From Euryarchaeota archaeon UBA124 (GTDB taxonomy: Archaea > Thermoplasmatota > Poseidoniia > Poseidoniales > Poseidoniaceae): DNA of 10,367 bases. The DNA is taken from assembly GCA_002502215.1 (NCBI GenBank), contig DAPT01000083.1, positions 1-10,367 of the forward strand, read 5' to 3'. A program made the translations under genes and the position numbers. Position 1 is the first letter of the stretch; each line of letters begins with the position of its first letter. Of this stretch, positions 1 through 6,756 are shown one piece after another. Below the pieces are notes generated by a model. That model did no database searches. It was not told the DNA's origin and saw only the letters and a program-made list of their open reading frames with translations.

Positions 1-1
1 T

Positions 2-379
2 ATGGATGGTGACGAATTACTGGTTTCGGTTAAGCGTGGTACGATTGTAACGGTTGTACTTCAGGGTGAGAACGTTTCATTCGATGTACATAATCAAACA
101 AAATTTTGGAATGGATACGATGCTGCTGTAACCATTGCAGCTCATGATACGACGGACTTATTCTTGTGGTCGAAGCGTTTTGATGATGAGGATCAAATGC
201 GCTTTACATGGCTGGTCTCACCTCGAACAGTTGAGGGTCAATTGCCTTGGTTGCCTTACGCAGCGTTGGTTGCAGGCTTGGTAACCGTGGTTGCGATGAT
301 GGGAATTCTTGGCCGTGAAGGAATCGGTCCTTTGGCCGGCGTCATGAACAACAAAAATGTCCATTATGAAGAGGAATAG
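2..379 (+). CDS. C-terminal part of a membrane-anchored protein of unknown function (probably partial)
   Basis: An open frame runs in from the window edge. The ATG at base 2 is probably internal, so the true start should lie upstream. Residues 1-80 alternate hydrophobic and polar residues, like a beta-rich domain, with no motif I recognise. Residues about 82-104 (LPWLPYAALVAGLVTVV onward) form one clear transmembrane segment, followed by a short tail of about 20 residues ending in acidic HYEEE. This suggests a protein with its main domain outside the membrane, anchored near its C-terminus; the topology is inferred. It lies 52 bp upstream of trpS on the same strand, but trpS has its own ribosome binding site. 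No function can be assigned. Confidence 0.6.
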   Translation: MDGDELLVSVKRGTIVTVVLQGENVSFDVHNQTKFWNGYDAAVTIAAHDTTDLFLWSKRFDDEDQMRFTWLVSPRTVEGQLPWLPYAALVAGLVTVVAMMGILGREGIGPLAGVMNNKNVHYEEE

Positions 380-420
380 AAGCGAAGCCTTCTAATCGAT
401 TGGATTCGAGCAAGCATTCA

Positions 421-426
421 GAGGGT
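421..426 (+). promoter_or_regulatory. Ribosome binding site of trpS
   Basis: GAGGGT lies 5 nt before the ATG at 432 and supports that start. No convincing TATA box is visible in the 52-bp gap, so trpS may be read through from the gene before it. Confidence 0.5.
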
Positions 427-431
427 ACTTT

Positions 432-1817
432 ATGGGCGATGATTCAGTACGCATTGACCCTTGGAGCAGCAATCAATCCACAGATTATGCTCGTATCATT
501 GATCAGTTCGGTTTGTCCTCGCTCGATGGATTGGATTTACCCAATGCAACGAAGTTGCATCGACGTGGTATTGTCTTCGCACATCGCGATCTCGACGTCA
601 TTCTCGGAGCGCATCAACGCAAGGAATCGTTCGGTGTCCTTACAGGTTTGATGCCAAGCGGTCGGATGCATTTGGGCCATTCTATGGTGATTGAGCAAGT
701 CCGTTACTATCAGGAAATGGGAGCAGATGCAACCATTGCAGTTGCTGACCTTGAATCGCAGGCCACTCGCGGTGTTTCTCTCGAGAAAGGGCGACAGGTT
801 GCACGAGAGGATTACGTTGCCAACTACGCTGCACTTGGTCTTCTCTCCGATTCGACGGAAGTTTACTTTCAATCGCAACGTCCTGCTGTTCAGCGGCTTG
901 GTTTCCAACTCGGCAAGCGAACGAACCTCAATGAGTTTGAATCGATTTACGGGTTCGGTGGTGAAACCAATCTTGCTCACGTTCAAGCGCCTATGGTACA
1001 AGTAGGTGACATCTTACATCCGCAATTAGAGGAGTACGGCGGTCTCCGTCCCGTCGTCGTACCGGTTGGTGTTGACCAAGATCCGCACCTCCGATTAACT
1101 CGGGGCTTGGCCGGCAAAACAAACTGGTTCAACGTAGGTCCAGGAAAGCGAAGTGGTGCGCAGATTCGCCTCTCGGTTCAGGATGAAAACGCAGAAGCAT
1201 TGGGACAAGCGCCAAACGGGCGAGTCGATCGAGGACGACGACAATCGGTGTTCGATGGAATTGTCTCGAACCTCGAAGGCATGGGTTTCTCGGACATCAT
1301 GTCCAATCCAAAAGAAGGCGTGGTTAACGTTCCAAGTGCAACCTCACAAGACATACATCGTATTCGAATGCAGATGTTGGCGTTTGAGCGTTCACTCGGT
1401 GGTCAAGGTTTGCTTGCACCATCATCAACCTACCACCACTTTGCAGTTGGCTTGACCGGTGATAAAATGTCCAGTAGTCAACCAAAGACGACCATTTTCC
1501 TCGACGATGAGATTGCAGCGGTTGAGAAGAAGATCAAGCGTGCGTTCTCGGGAGGACAACCGACAATCGAAGAACATCGCCGAATCGGTGGTAATCCAGA
1601 CATTGATGTTGCCTATCAGTACATGATGTATTTCTTCGAAGACGATGATGCCTATCTCCAAGAAATCAATCAACAGTACCGCTCTGGCTCACTGCTTGCA
1701 GGTGAAATGAAGCAATTGTGCATCGACCGTGCTACGGCATGGTTGGCAAACCATCAGGAAATGAAAGATCAAACTGCGCATCTGGTTGATGACTTCTTTG
1801 CAGCCGACCTAAGCTGA
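432..1817 (+). CDS. trpS: Tryptophanyl-tRNA synthetase, archaeal/eukaryal type, with a long insertion
   Basis: Class I aminoacyl-tRNA synthetase that charges tRNA-Trp with tryptophan in the cytosol. The N-terminus has the archaeal TrpRS signature IDPW (residues 8-11) and RRGIVFAHRD. The HIGH-type motif is HLGH at residues 80-83, inside PSGRMHLGHS. The TrpRS-typical segment GVDQDPHLRLTR lies at about 213-224, and KMSSS at 345-349. At 461 residues it is longer than the roughly 370-390 I expect for compact archaeal TrpRS. The excess sits between TRGLA (to 227) and LAPSSTYHHF (from 328), where relatives usually have a linker of about 15 residues. The start at 432 has an SD at 421-426. The 3' end overlaps the convergent ZPR1 gene by 9 bp. 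TrpRS rather than TyrRS is supported by the DQDPH/RLTR segment. Confidence 0.95.
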   Translation: MGDDSVRIDPWSSNQSTDYARIIDQFGLSSLDGLDLPNATKLHRRGIVFAHRDLDVILGAHQRKESFGVLTGLMPSGRMHLGHSMVIEQVRYYQEMGADATIAVADLESQATRGVSLEKGRQVAREDYVANYAALGLLSDSTEVYFQSQRPAVQRLGFQLGKRTNLNEFESIYGFGGETNLAHVQAPMVQVGDILHPQLEEYGGLRPVVVPVGVDQDPHLRLTRGLAGKTNWFNVGPGKRSGAQIRLSVQDENAEALGQAPNGRVDRGRRQSVFDGIVSNLEGMGFSDIMSNPKEGVVNVPSATSQDIHRIRMQMLAFERSLGGQGLLAPSSTYHHFAVGLTGDKMSSSQPKTTIFLDDEIAAVEKKIKRAFSGGQPTIEEHRRIGGNPDIDVAYQYMMYFFEDDDAYLQEINQQYRSGSLLAGEMKQLCIDRATAWLANHQEMKDQTAHLVDDFFAADLS

Positions 1818-2393
1818 GAAGACAGCGGGATCAGGTCCGACGGGCAGAGACTTGATTTCTTCTGGTGTCAAATCCCGATCGATTGCTCGATCATGAAGAA
1901 CTTGAGAGAGACCGTGAGGGTCCAAAAGCTCGACTCGCAATGCTTCACCCTCGCTTCCGGCATGTTCCAAGCGATGGAGCATGTGCAGCAGCAACTGTTG
2001 ATTTTCTGGCTCGTCATCGCCAATGTCCTTCATGACCATTTTGACGATGTCAACGAATCTTACGAGAAGTCCTTCCATGTTGGTGACGAAACCCGTTGCT
2101 GCGCTACCTGGATTGACTTCGAGGTCGAGTTCAGGAATGCAAACAGTACACGATGAGGAACGAACAACGCGGACCGATAAATCCGATTCGGATTCGATAT
2201 CGAACGTCCACCCTCCAGGTTTTCTTCCTTCAGCAGGAATGAAATCGGTCTGCCGCCATCCGCACGAGTGACACAGCACTGTTACCTGCGTGTGTTCACC
2301 AAAGTAGGGAATTTCATCGACGTGAGCAATCATTCTGAGATTTTTGTCGTCGTGGCAGATTGGACACGGCATGTCAATGACTTGTTCTTCCAT
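1809..2393 (-). CDS. ZPR1 zinc-finger domain protein, archaeal single-domain form
   Basis: 194 residues from the chosen start. A four-cysteine zinc finger (C10-x2-C13 and C41-x2-C44) flanks an EIPYFGEHTQVTVLCHSCG stretch typical of ZPR1 fingers. It is followed by a region with Pro-Gly and a T-x-M-EG motif (VNPGSAATGF, then VTNMEGLL), as in the alpha-helical hairpin and beta domain of ZPR1. Eukaryotic ZPR1 has two such modules and assists eEF1A folding; archaeal members have one, with unproven function, so a translation or elongation-factor role here is inference. The ATG at 2393 is preferred over one 18 bp upstream because GGAGGAG sits 4 nt before it and it overlaps the upstream sepF-like stop as TGATG, implying translational coupling. 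Its end overlaps trpS by 9 bp, tail to tail. Confidence 0.85.
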   Translation of the reverse strand: MEEQVIDMPCPICHDDKNLRMIAHVDEIPYFGEHTQVTVLCHSCGWRQTDFIPAEGRKPGGWTFDIESESDLSVRVVRSSSCTVCIPELDLEVNPGSAATGFVTNMEGLLVRFVDIVKMVMKDIGDDEPENQQLLLHMLHRLEHAGSEGEALRVELLDPHGLSQVLHDRAIDRDLTPEEIKSLPVGPDPAVFSA

Positions 2394-3013
2394 CAGACTC
2401 CTCCAGACCACTCTGCTTCATCGTTGAATGCTTCGTCCTCAAGGCCGCTGATACCAACACATCCTGGGGGCAGGAGCATCACTCTTGTTTCCGTGATTTG
2501 TACGATCTGGCCGCCCATGTCCATTTCTATAAAACGATGAAGGCGGGCCAAGACCGTCTCAACTTCATGTTCTCGATTCATCAATCGAGCCATTTCGACA
2601 AGGGCTGCATCACCATCGCTGACCCAATCAAGCAGCGTATCAATACCAGTAAGATCGAACAAGGTTGCTCGATGAAGAACCATACCAGAGTTGTTCATAG
2701 GTATCGGCGGATTTGGATACATCTTGCCCAGGTTGTGATAAATGTCCGAGCTTGTTGATGGCGTTAGTTGCTTTTCCGACATCGATTCACTGCTTGGCAT
2801 CGTGAAGGTTCGCAATGGTTTCGACTCTACTGGTTTCCGTTCCACCTGCTCTGTTTTTGGGGTCAGGTCAATCATTCCCGGGACGGTGTCTGCGCTTGCA
2901 GGCTCCTGATTGATGAAATCATCAAGTGAGAACTGTCCCTCTTCTGGTTGAGAGGAACGCTTCCTTGCCATGTCCGTGCCTATGCTCGATGGCTCAAGAA
3001 GGCTTTCTTCCAT
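2393..3013 (-). CDS. sepF: SepF-like (DUF552 family) cell-division protein with a long disordered N-terminal region
   Basis: 206 residues. Residues 1-105 are low in hydrophobics and rich in Ser, Pro, Glu and Lys, probably disordered. Residues about 111-189 have the pattern of archaeal SepF: a starting strand (MVLHRATLFDL), an acidic/hydrophobic helix, a strand-helix (LVEMARLMNREHEVETVLAR) and the diagnostic end GGQIVQITETRVMLLPPG at 167-184. In archaea SepF anchors FtsZ to the membrane at mid-cell. The usual N-terminal amphipathic membrane-targeting helix is not obvious here, so the anchoring mode is uncertain. Translation may begin at the ATG at 3013 (in-frame stop 15 nt upstream, no SD) or at M15, which begins MARKRSSQ. 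It is first in a pair with ZPR1 and divergent from the proteasome gene. The assignment rests on remembered family pattern and should be confirmed by profile search. Confidence 0.6.
   Translation of the reverse strand: MEESLLEPSSIGTDMARKRSSQPEEGQFSLDDFINQEPASADTVPGMIDLTPKTEQVERKPVESKPLRTFTMPSSESMSEKQLTPSTSSDIYHNLGKMYPNPPIPMNNSGMVLHRATLFDLTGIDTLLDWVSDGDAALVEMARLMNREHEVETVLARLHRFIEMDMGGQIVQITETRVMLLPPGCVGISGLEDEAFNDEAEWSGGV
2398..2404 (-). promoter_or_regulatory. Strong Shine-Dalgarno site for the ZPR1 gene
   Basis: GGAGGAG on the minus strand lies 4 nt before the ATG at 2393, inside the last codons of the upstream sepF-like gene. It decides the start and suggests reinitiation at the TGATG junction. 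Confidence 0.7.
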
Positions 3014-3117
3014 GGAAGGGTCAAATCATCGTTTTTCATCGTCGAGTTCATAAGGGGGCTCGGATAGGACACATTGCTTACCCCACGATTCATATGGGGT
3101 GGCGAGTCGGTGATACC
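3014..3117. promoter_or_regulatory. Divergent intergenic region between the sepF-like gene and psmB
   Basis: This 104-bp gap must hold promoters for both directions. The best TATA-like stretch is TTCATAA at 3047-3053, which reads TTATGAA on the other strand. It would place plus-strand initiation near 3075, about 40 nt ahead of psmB, and minus-strand initiation close to the sepF start. The match is weak and I do not claim a mapped promoter. Confidence 0.3.
3109..3114 (+). promoter_or_regulatory. Shine-Dalgarno site deciding the psmB start
   Basis: GGTGAT, a perfect partner of the archaeal 16S tail, ends 3 nt before the ATG at 3118. The in-frame ATG at 3094 has no such site. The site therefore favours the shorter protein with an 11-residue propeptide. 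Confidence 0.55.
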
Positions 3118-3741
3118 ATGGAAGCACAAGAGACTGTTTTGAAGACTGGAACCAGCACTGTAGGAATTACATACAATGGCGGTGTTGTCGTCGGAGCCGA
3201 TCATCGAGCCACCATGGGCCACTTTATTGCAAACAAAAGCGTCCAGAAGTTGTTCAAGATTGGAGAGAATCTCGCACTCACAACTGCTGGGCTTGTTGGG
3301 CACGCTCAATCCCTGTCCCGTACGCTTGCTGCTGAAGTAGCCCTCTTTCAACTACGCCGGGGCCAGAACATGACGGTCAAAGGTGCGGCAACATTCACCG
3401 CCAACATCCTATCAGGCCGACCACACTGGGTACAACTCCTCATCGTTGGAGTTGATGATGAAGGCTCTCACGTTTACTCCATCGACTCTGCTGGCGGTTC
3501 TATTCCAGATGTCTACTGTGCAACAGGATCGGGTTCACCGTACATGTACGGTGTTCTTGAAGACGGCTTCTCAGAAGGCATGAGCAGAAGCGATGCTGTC
3601 CGATTGGCAGCCCGTGCACTCAATGCATCGGGGCAGCGAGATGCTGCATCCGGTAACGGAATGGACCTTGCTGTTATTACCATGAAAGATGGATTTGTTC
3701 CCGTTGAACAATCCGAAATTGATGCTGCTCTGAAGAAGTGA
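3118..3741 (+). CDS. psmB: 20S proteasome beta subunit
   Basis: Catalytic subunit of the archaeal 20S proteasome, an N-terminal-nucleophile protease. From the chosen ATG there is an 11-residue propeptide ending KTG, then the mature start TSTVGITYNGG. Counting the exposed threonine as T1, D17 (in GADHRAT) and K33 (in SVQKLF) are in place. The GSGSPYMYG segment (S129 region) and D166/S169 in RDAASGNG complete the active-site set. The mature chain of 196 residues is normal for the family. No alpha subunit is nearby, which is common because psmA and psmB are often unlinked. The frame stays open upstream to 2926, but that extension overlaps the sepF-like gene and is not needed. It is followed after 78 bp by aCPSF1 on the same strand. 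Confidence 0.95.
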   Translation: MEAQETVLKTGTSTVGITYNGGVVVGADHRATMGHFIANKSVQKLFKIGENLALTTAGLVGHAQSLSRTLAAEVALFQLRRGQNMTVKGAATFTANILSGRPHWVQLLIVGVDDEGSHVYSIDSAGGSIPDVYCATGSGSPYMYGVLEDGFSEGMSRSDAVRLAARALNASGQRDAASGNGMDLAVITMKDGFVPVEQSEIDAALKK

Positions 3742-3757
3742 GCATCTTCCTACTCCC

Positions 3758-3770
3758 GCGGCGTTGCCGC
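3758..3770 (+). other. Short GC-rich hairpin between psmB and aCPSF1
   Basis: GCGGC-GTT-GCCGC forms a perfect 5-bp stem with a 3-nt loop, 16 nt after the psmB stop and about 50 nt before the aCPSF1 start. It is not followed by a clean T run (ATTCCTTTGG), so it is a poor terminator. It could be an RNA structure in the aCPSF1 leader, or chance. Confidence 0.3.
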
Positions 3771-3807
3771 ATTCCTTTGGATATGCGTAGCGTGCAATGC
3801 TGTGGTT

Positions 3808-3816
3808 GGAGATGAT
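3808..3816 (+). promoter_or_regulatory. Shine-Dalgarno site deciding the aCPSF1 start
   Basis: GGAGATGAT differs by one base from the ideal GGAGGTGAT and ends 3 nt before the ATG at 3820. It favours this ATG over an in-frame GTG at 3802. Confidence 0.6.
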
Positions 3817-3819
3817 ATT

Positions 3820-5724
3820 ATGCGATTGACGTTTAAGGAAATCAAAGATGAAATTAGCAAGATTGTGCCTCGAGACATCGAGTACAAAGTGGACCTGGAA
3901 GCTGGCGACATTGCCGTTTTCACCAATGACTTCGAACCGTTCATTTCGAACGACGGATTGGCTGGTAAGATATCCAAGAAAATTAAGCGACGGATAGTCA
4001 TGCGTCCCGAACCCAACATGGTCATGGACAAAGAGGACGCCACTGCAGTCATCAAAGACCTCGTCCCCGAGACCGCCAACATTTCAGAACTCTTCTTTGA
4101 TCCGTGCATATGGAAAGTTATCATTCAATGCGAGAATCCTTCCGACGCTGTCGGTCGAAGAGGATCGATAGCCAAAGAAATCCGAAACTCAACCGGTTGG
4201 GAAGTTTCCGTTGAACGAACCCCTCCAATCTTGTCAAAGACGGTTCGTGATATTCGTGGATACCGAGAAGCCAACGCTGATGAACGTCGAAAACTCTTGA
4301 GGAATTTTGGATTGAACATCCATCGTCCAAAGCGACCAGGATCAACGTGGGCCCGTGTAACTGCTTTGGGCTCTTACCAAGAGGTCGGTCGTGCATGCCA
4401 CTTCGTTACCACGAACGAATCTCGAATCATGATTGACGTTGGTGTCAACATTGCATCCGACACGGATCCAATGCCTTACTTCACAGCGCCCGAAGCCCTA
4501 CCGCTCGAGCAAATCGATGCAGTTGTGCTGACGCACGCGCACCTTGACCATGCAGGCATGCTTCCTGTTCTGTTCAAGTACGGATACCGTGGACCGGTTT
4601 TCTGCACACCACCAACACGTGACCTCATGCTTCTTTTGCAAACAGATTACCTCAAGGTTGGCGGTGCTGAAGGAAAGCGTGCTCCCTACGATATGGAAGA
4701 CATTCGTATGTGCATGCGTCACGTTGTGGATGTCGATTGGAACCAAACCACGGACATTGCTCCGGATGTCAAAATGACCTTCTCCAATGCAGGACACATC
4801 CTCGGCTCATCCGCAGTTCACCTCAACATCGCAGACGGTAAGCACAACGTTGTTTTCTCTGGCGATCAAAAGTTTGAGAAATCCTGGTTGTTCGACGCAG
4901 CAAACACCCGTTTCCCTCGATGCGAAACATTGGTTATCGAGTCGACCTATGGTGCAGCGGGCGATTACCAACCGTCCCGTGAAGAGGCAAATCAAGAGTT
5001 GCAAGACATTGTTACTCGTACCCTTCAGAGGAATGGTAAATTGATTTGCCCTGTTTTCGCAGTAGGTCGGTCCCAAGAAGTGATGATCGCCATCGATGAC
5101 TTGTTCCGCTCTGGGGCGGTAAAGCCTGTGCCGGTCTGGCTCGATGGAATGATTCAGGAAGCCACAGCCATTCACGCCAGTCATCCGAATTACTTGACCT
5201 CAGCATTGCGAAAGTCGCTGTTGCAAAACGATGGCGAAAACCCATTCACAAGTCCGTGGTTCCGTACTGTCGAAGGTGCTGAGCGACGTGAAAGCATTGT
5301 CATGGATACAAGCCCATGCATCGTTCTTGCCACATCAGGCATGCTCAACGGTGGACCTGTCATGAATTACTTCCAAAACTGGGCGCACGAAGAGCGAAAC
5401 GCACTGTGCTTTGTTGGTTACCAAGCAGAAGGAACACTCGGTCGTCGTCTTCAGAAAGGATTTGGCGAAGTTCCCATGCAAATCAATGGTCGAACTGAAA
5501 TTGTCAAGGTTGGTTGCGAGATGGCGACCATTGACGGGTTTAGCGGTCACTCCGATCGCCGACAACTCCTCGCCTTTGTCGATTCAATGAACCCAAAGCC
5601 TCGGAACATTATCTGTCATCACGGAGATTATTACAAGTGCAGTGAGCTCGGAAAAGAGCTTCGAGACAAGTACCGCTGTCGAACCTATGCTCCAAAGAAT
5701 TTGGAAACGGTCCGAATTCTTTAG
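3820..5724 (+). CDS. fttA: aCPSF1 / FttA: KH-MBL-beta-CASP ribonuclease and transcription termination factor
   Basis: 634 residues, the usual length of archaeal aCPSF1, a homologue of eukaryotic CPSF73. It cleaves nascent RNA at U-rich 3' ends and, as FttA, terminates archaeal transcription. Residues about 1-140 hold two N-terminal KH-type RNA-binding modules; the second contains AVGRRGSIAKEI, a GxxG-like loop. The metallo-beta-lactamase core follows: THAHLDH with H239, H241, D243 and H244; NAGHILGS with H326; and SGDQ with D349. The beta-CASP motifs are E374 in IESTYG (A), H577 in SGHSD (B), and the histidines of CHHGD at 600-601 (C). All zinc ligands appear present, so it should be active. 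It meets a convergent membrane-protein gene with no gap, through an inverted repeat spanning both stops. The start is chosen on the SD at 3808-3816. Confidence 0.95.
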   Translation: MRLTFKEIKDEISKIVPRDIEYKVDLEAGDIAVFTNDFEPFISNDGLAGKISKKIKRRIVMRPEPNMVMDKEDATAVIKDLVPETANISELFFDPCIWKVIIQCENPSDAVGRRGSIAKEIRNSTGWEVSVERTPPILSKTVRDIRGYREANADERRKLLRNFGLNIHRPKRPGSTWARVTALGSYQEVGRACHFVTTNESRIMIDVGVNIASDTDPMPYFTAPEALPLEQIDAVVLTHAHLDHAGMLPVLFKYGYRGPVFCTPPTRDLMLLLQTDYLKVGGAEGKRAPYDMEDIRMCMRHVVDVDWNQTTDIAPDVKMTFSNAGHILGSSAVHLNIADGKHNVVFSGDQKFEKSWLFDAANTRFPRCETLVIESTYGAAGDYQPSREEANQELQDIVTRTLQRNGKLICPVFAVGRSQEVMIAIDDLFRSGAVKPVPVWLDGMIQEATAIHASHPNYLTSALRKSLLQNDGENPFTSPWFRTVEGAERRESIVMDTSPCIVLATSGMLNGGPVMNYFQNWAHEERNALCFVGYQAEGTLGRRLQKGFGEVPMQINGRTEIVKVGCEMATIDGFSGHSDRRQLLAFVDSMNPKPRNIICHHGDYYKCSELGKELRDKYRCRTYAPKNLETVRIL

Positions 5725-5734
5725 TCAAAGAATT
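5715..5734. terminator. Perfect inverted repeat across the convergent aCPSF1 / membrane-protein stops
   Basis: AATTCTTT (5715-5722), a 4-nt loop AGTC, then AAAGAATT (5727-5734): an 8-bp perfect stem. The two genes end at 5724 and 5725, so the repeat covers the final Ile-Leu codons and the stop of each. It could act as a two-way 3'-end signal, but known archaeal termination depends on U-rich tracts, and only CTTT is present on each strand. The symmetry is seen; the role is inferred. Confidence 0.4.
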
Positions 5735-6009
5735 GGTAGGTCGTAATCGCCTTCTGTAAGGTCAGGCAACGCCTCTTTGTGTACCTCATTGCTGTGGATT
5801 GGACGATTCTGTTCGATTGCCCCCGGTGTGCTGTTTGGCTTGGTTGGAGTTTTCGCATCAAACATCATGTAACCAAATCCTGCGAGGACGGAAACACCGA
5901 TCAATGGAATGGCCATTAATTCAGAATCACTATTGAGAAGCATAACGACTGCAAGGATGAACAATCCAAGGGTTGCAAGCAACAAGAGGAGTCTTGATGC
6001 CTTGGCCAT
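5725..6009 (-). CDS. Small membrane protein with two predicted transmembrane helices
   Basis: 94 residues. After a basic start (MAKASR) there are two hydrophobic segments, about residues 6-25 (LLLLLATLGLFILAVV) and 31-50 (IPLIGVSVLAGFGYMM). A soluble, Pro-rich and acidic C-terminal tail of about 40 residues ends in DYDLPIL. I recognise no family. Under the positive-inside rule both ends would be cytoplasmic, forming a hairpin. GGGGGAT 3 nt before the ATG may serve as ribosome binding site. It is convergent with aCPSF1 and divergent from the next gene, so it seems to be a single-gene transcript. Confidence 0.7.
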   Translation of the reverse strand: MAKASRLLLLLATLGLFILAVVMLLNSDSELMAIPLIGVSVLAGFGYMMFDAKTPTKPNSTPGAIEQNRPIHSNEVHKEALPDLTEGDYDLPIL

Positions 6010-6075
6010 GAATCCCCCAAAGCTTCTGTTTTGATAGCGTTTCTTGTTTTACAAATTTATTGAACCATTTTATTC
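6010..6075. promoter_or_regulatory. AT-rich divergent promoter region
   Basis: This 66-bp gap is distinctly AT-rich (TTTTACAAATTTATTG around 6047-6062). For the plus-strand gene starting at 6076, the box at about 6047-6055 is near the -25 position expected for a leaderless transcript, and no SD precedes that ATG. Read on the minus strand, the same stretch (AATAAATTTGTAAAA) could serve the membrane-protein gene. Promoter use is inferred from composition and spacing. Confidence 0.4.
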
Positions 6076-6756
6076 ATGAACCGTGTTGGTCTTCTTCCGT
6101 ACATGGCAGGCGCTGAAGGCAGTTCAAAATCATCCCGAGGCTGGCTCATGACCGCTGTTTCACCTTGGGGTGAAAATGCTGAGGACGCCTTCGATCAAGG
6201 CCTCGTAGAGTTGGGCTTGGGCGACGCTCGGCTTATTCAAGTTCAAGGAGCCATGCTTCCGCTTGGCTTCAACATCGTTCCTCCTGAACCACTTCCTATG
6301 GGTTCACTCGTCGAATGTCATTTGGCGACAGCTTATGCCTGGAGCGGATCGACTGCTTGCGCTGGAGTTGGTTATGCAATGTGCCAAACACCTGAAGGGG
6401 ATGAGTGTGCGATTGTCGCTAGCATCACGACAGAAGTCGATTATGAGGAAACTGTTCTCTTGTTGAGAAGGAACATTCAACGAAGGCTTGCCTCACGTGA
6501 CCTCGAAGTGCTTTCGTTCGACGTTGCTGTTGATGAAGTCACGGCAGGTCAAGACCATCATGGTGTGGCCATTGCAGCATTGATTCTACCAGATTCCCTC
6601 CGGATGGCGGGTCGTGGCCGTACTGGCCCAATCCGTGGTGGTCTTACACGATCTGCAGAGCCTGAGAAGAAGCGTGTTGATACCAAGGCACCAGCAGCAC
6701 CAGCGCTTCGTCCTGGTGGACGTCGCAACAATGAACGCACAGATTTCAGTTTGTGA
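6076..6756 (+). CDS. Pyruvoyl-dependent arginine decarboxylase-fold protein, apparently without the processing serine, with an Arg/Gly-rich tail
   Basis: 226 residues. Residues about 22-171 follow the pattern of archaeal PvlArgDC (compare M. jannaschii MJ0316): GENAEDAFDQGLVELGLGD, LIQVQGAMLP, and IVPPEPLPMGSLV. Family members cleave themselves at a Ser-Ser pair (S52-S53 in MJ0316, in RISSIMPP) to make a pyruvoyl group that decarboxylates arginine to agmatine for polyamine synthesis. Here that segment reads QVQGAMLP, placing Q57-G58 at the Ser-Ser site. The MJ0316 residues N47 and E109 align with R52 and about S116, although E120 is close by. The protein therefore should not form the cofactor and may be a structural or regulatory relative. 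Residues 172-226 add a tail with GRGR, IRGG and GGRR, plausibly disordered and nucleic-acid binding. The alignment is by eye from memory. No SD is visible, so translation may be leaderless. Confidence 0.7.
   Translation: MNRVGLLPYMAGAEGSSKSSRGWLMTAVSPWGENAEDAFDQGLVELGLGDARLIQVQGAMLPLGFNIVPPEPLPMGSLVECHLATAYAWSGSTACAGVGYAMCQTPEGDECAIVASITTEVDYEETVLLLRRNIQRRLASRDLEVLSFDVAVDEVTAGQDHHGVAIAALILPDSLRMAGRGRTGPIRGGLTRSAEPEKKRVDTKAPAAPALRPGGRRNNERTDFSL

Noticed and set aside
537..1001. 154-residue minus-strand open frame inside trpS
   Set aside because: It has no recognisable domain and is antisense to well-conserved TrpRS motifs, so it is a shadow.
2394..2411. Six-residue extension of ZPR1 to the ATG at 2411
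   Set aside because: GGAGGAG lies 4 nt before the ATG at 2393, inside the proposed extension, so the shorter form is favoured.
2926..3117. 64-residue N-terminal extension of the proteasome beta subunit
   Set aside because: The frame is open but overlaps the divergent sepF-like gene, has no family pattern, and a GGTGAT site sits directly before ATG 3118.
3758..3770. Hairpin as an intrinsic terminator of psmB
   Set aside because: No T-run follows, and archaeal termination does not rely on bacterial-style hairpins.
4807..5184. 125-residue minus-strand open frame inside aCPSF1
   Set aside because: Antisense to the beta-lactamase/beta-CASP core, with no independent support.
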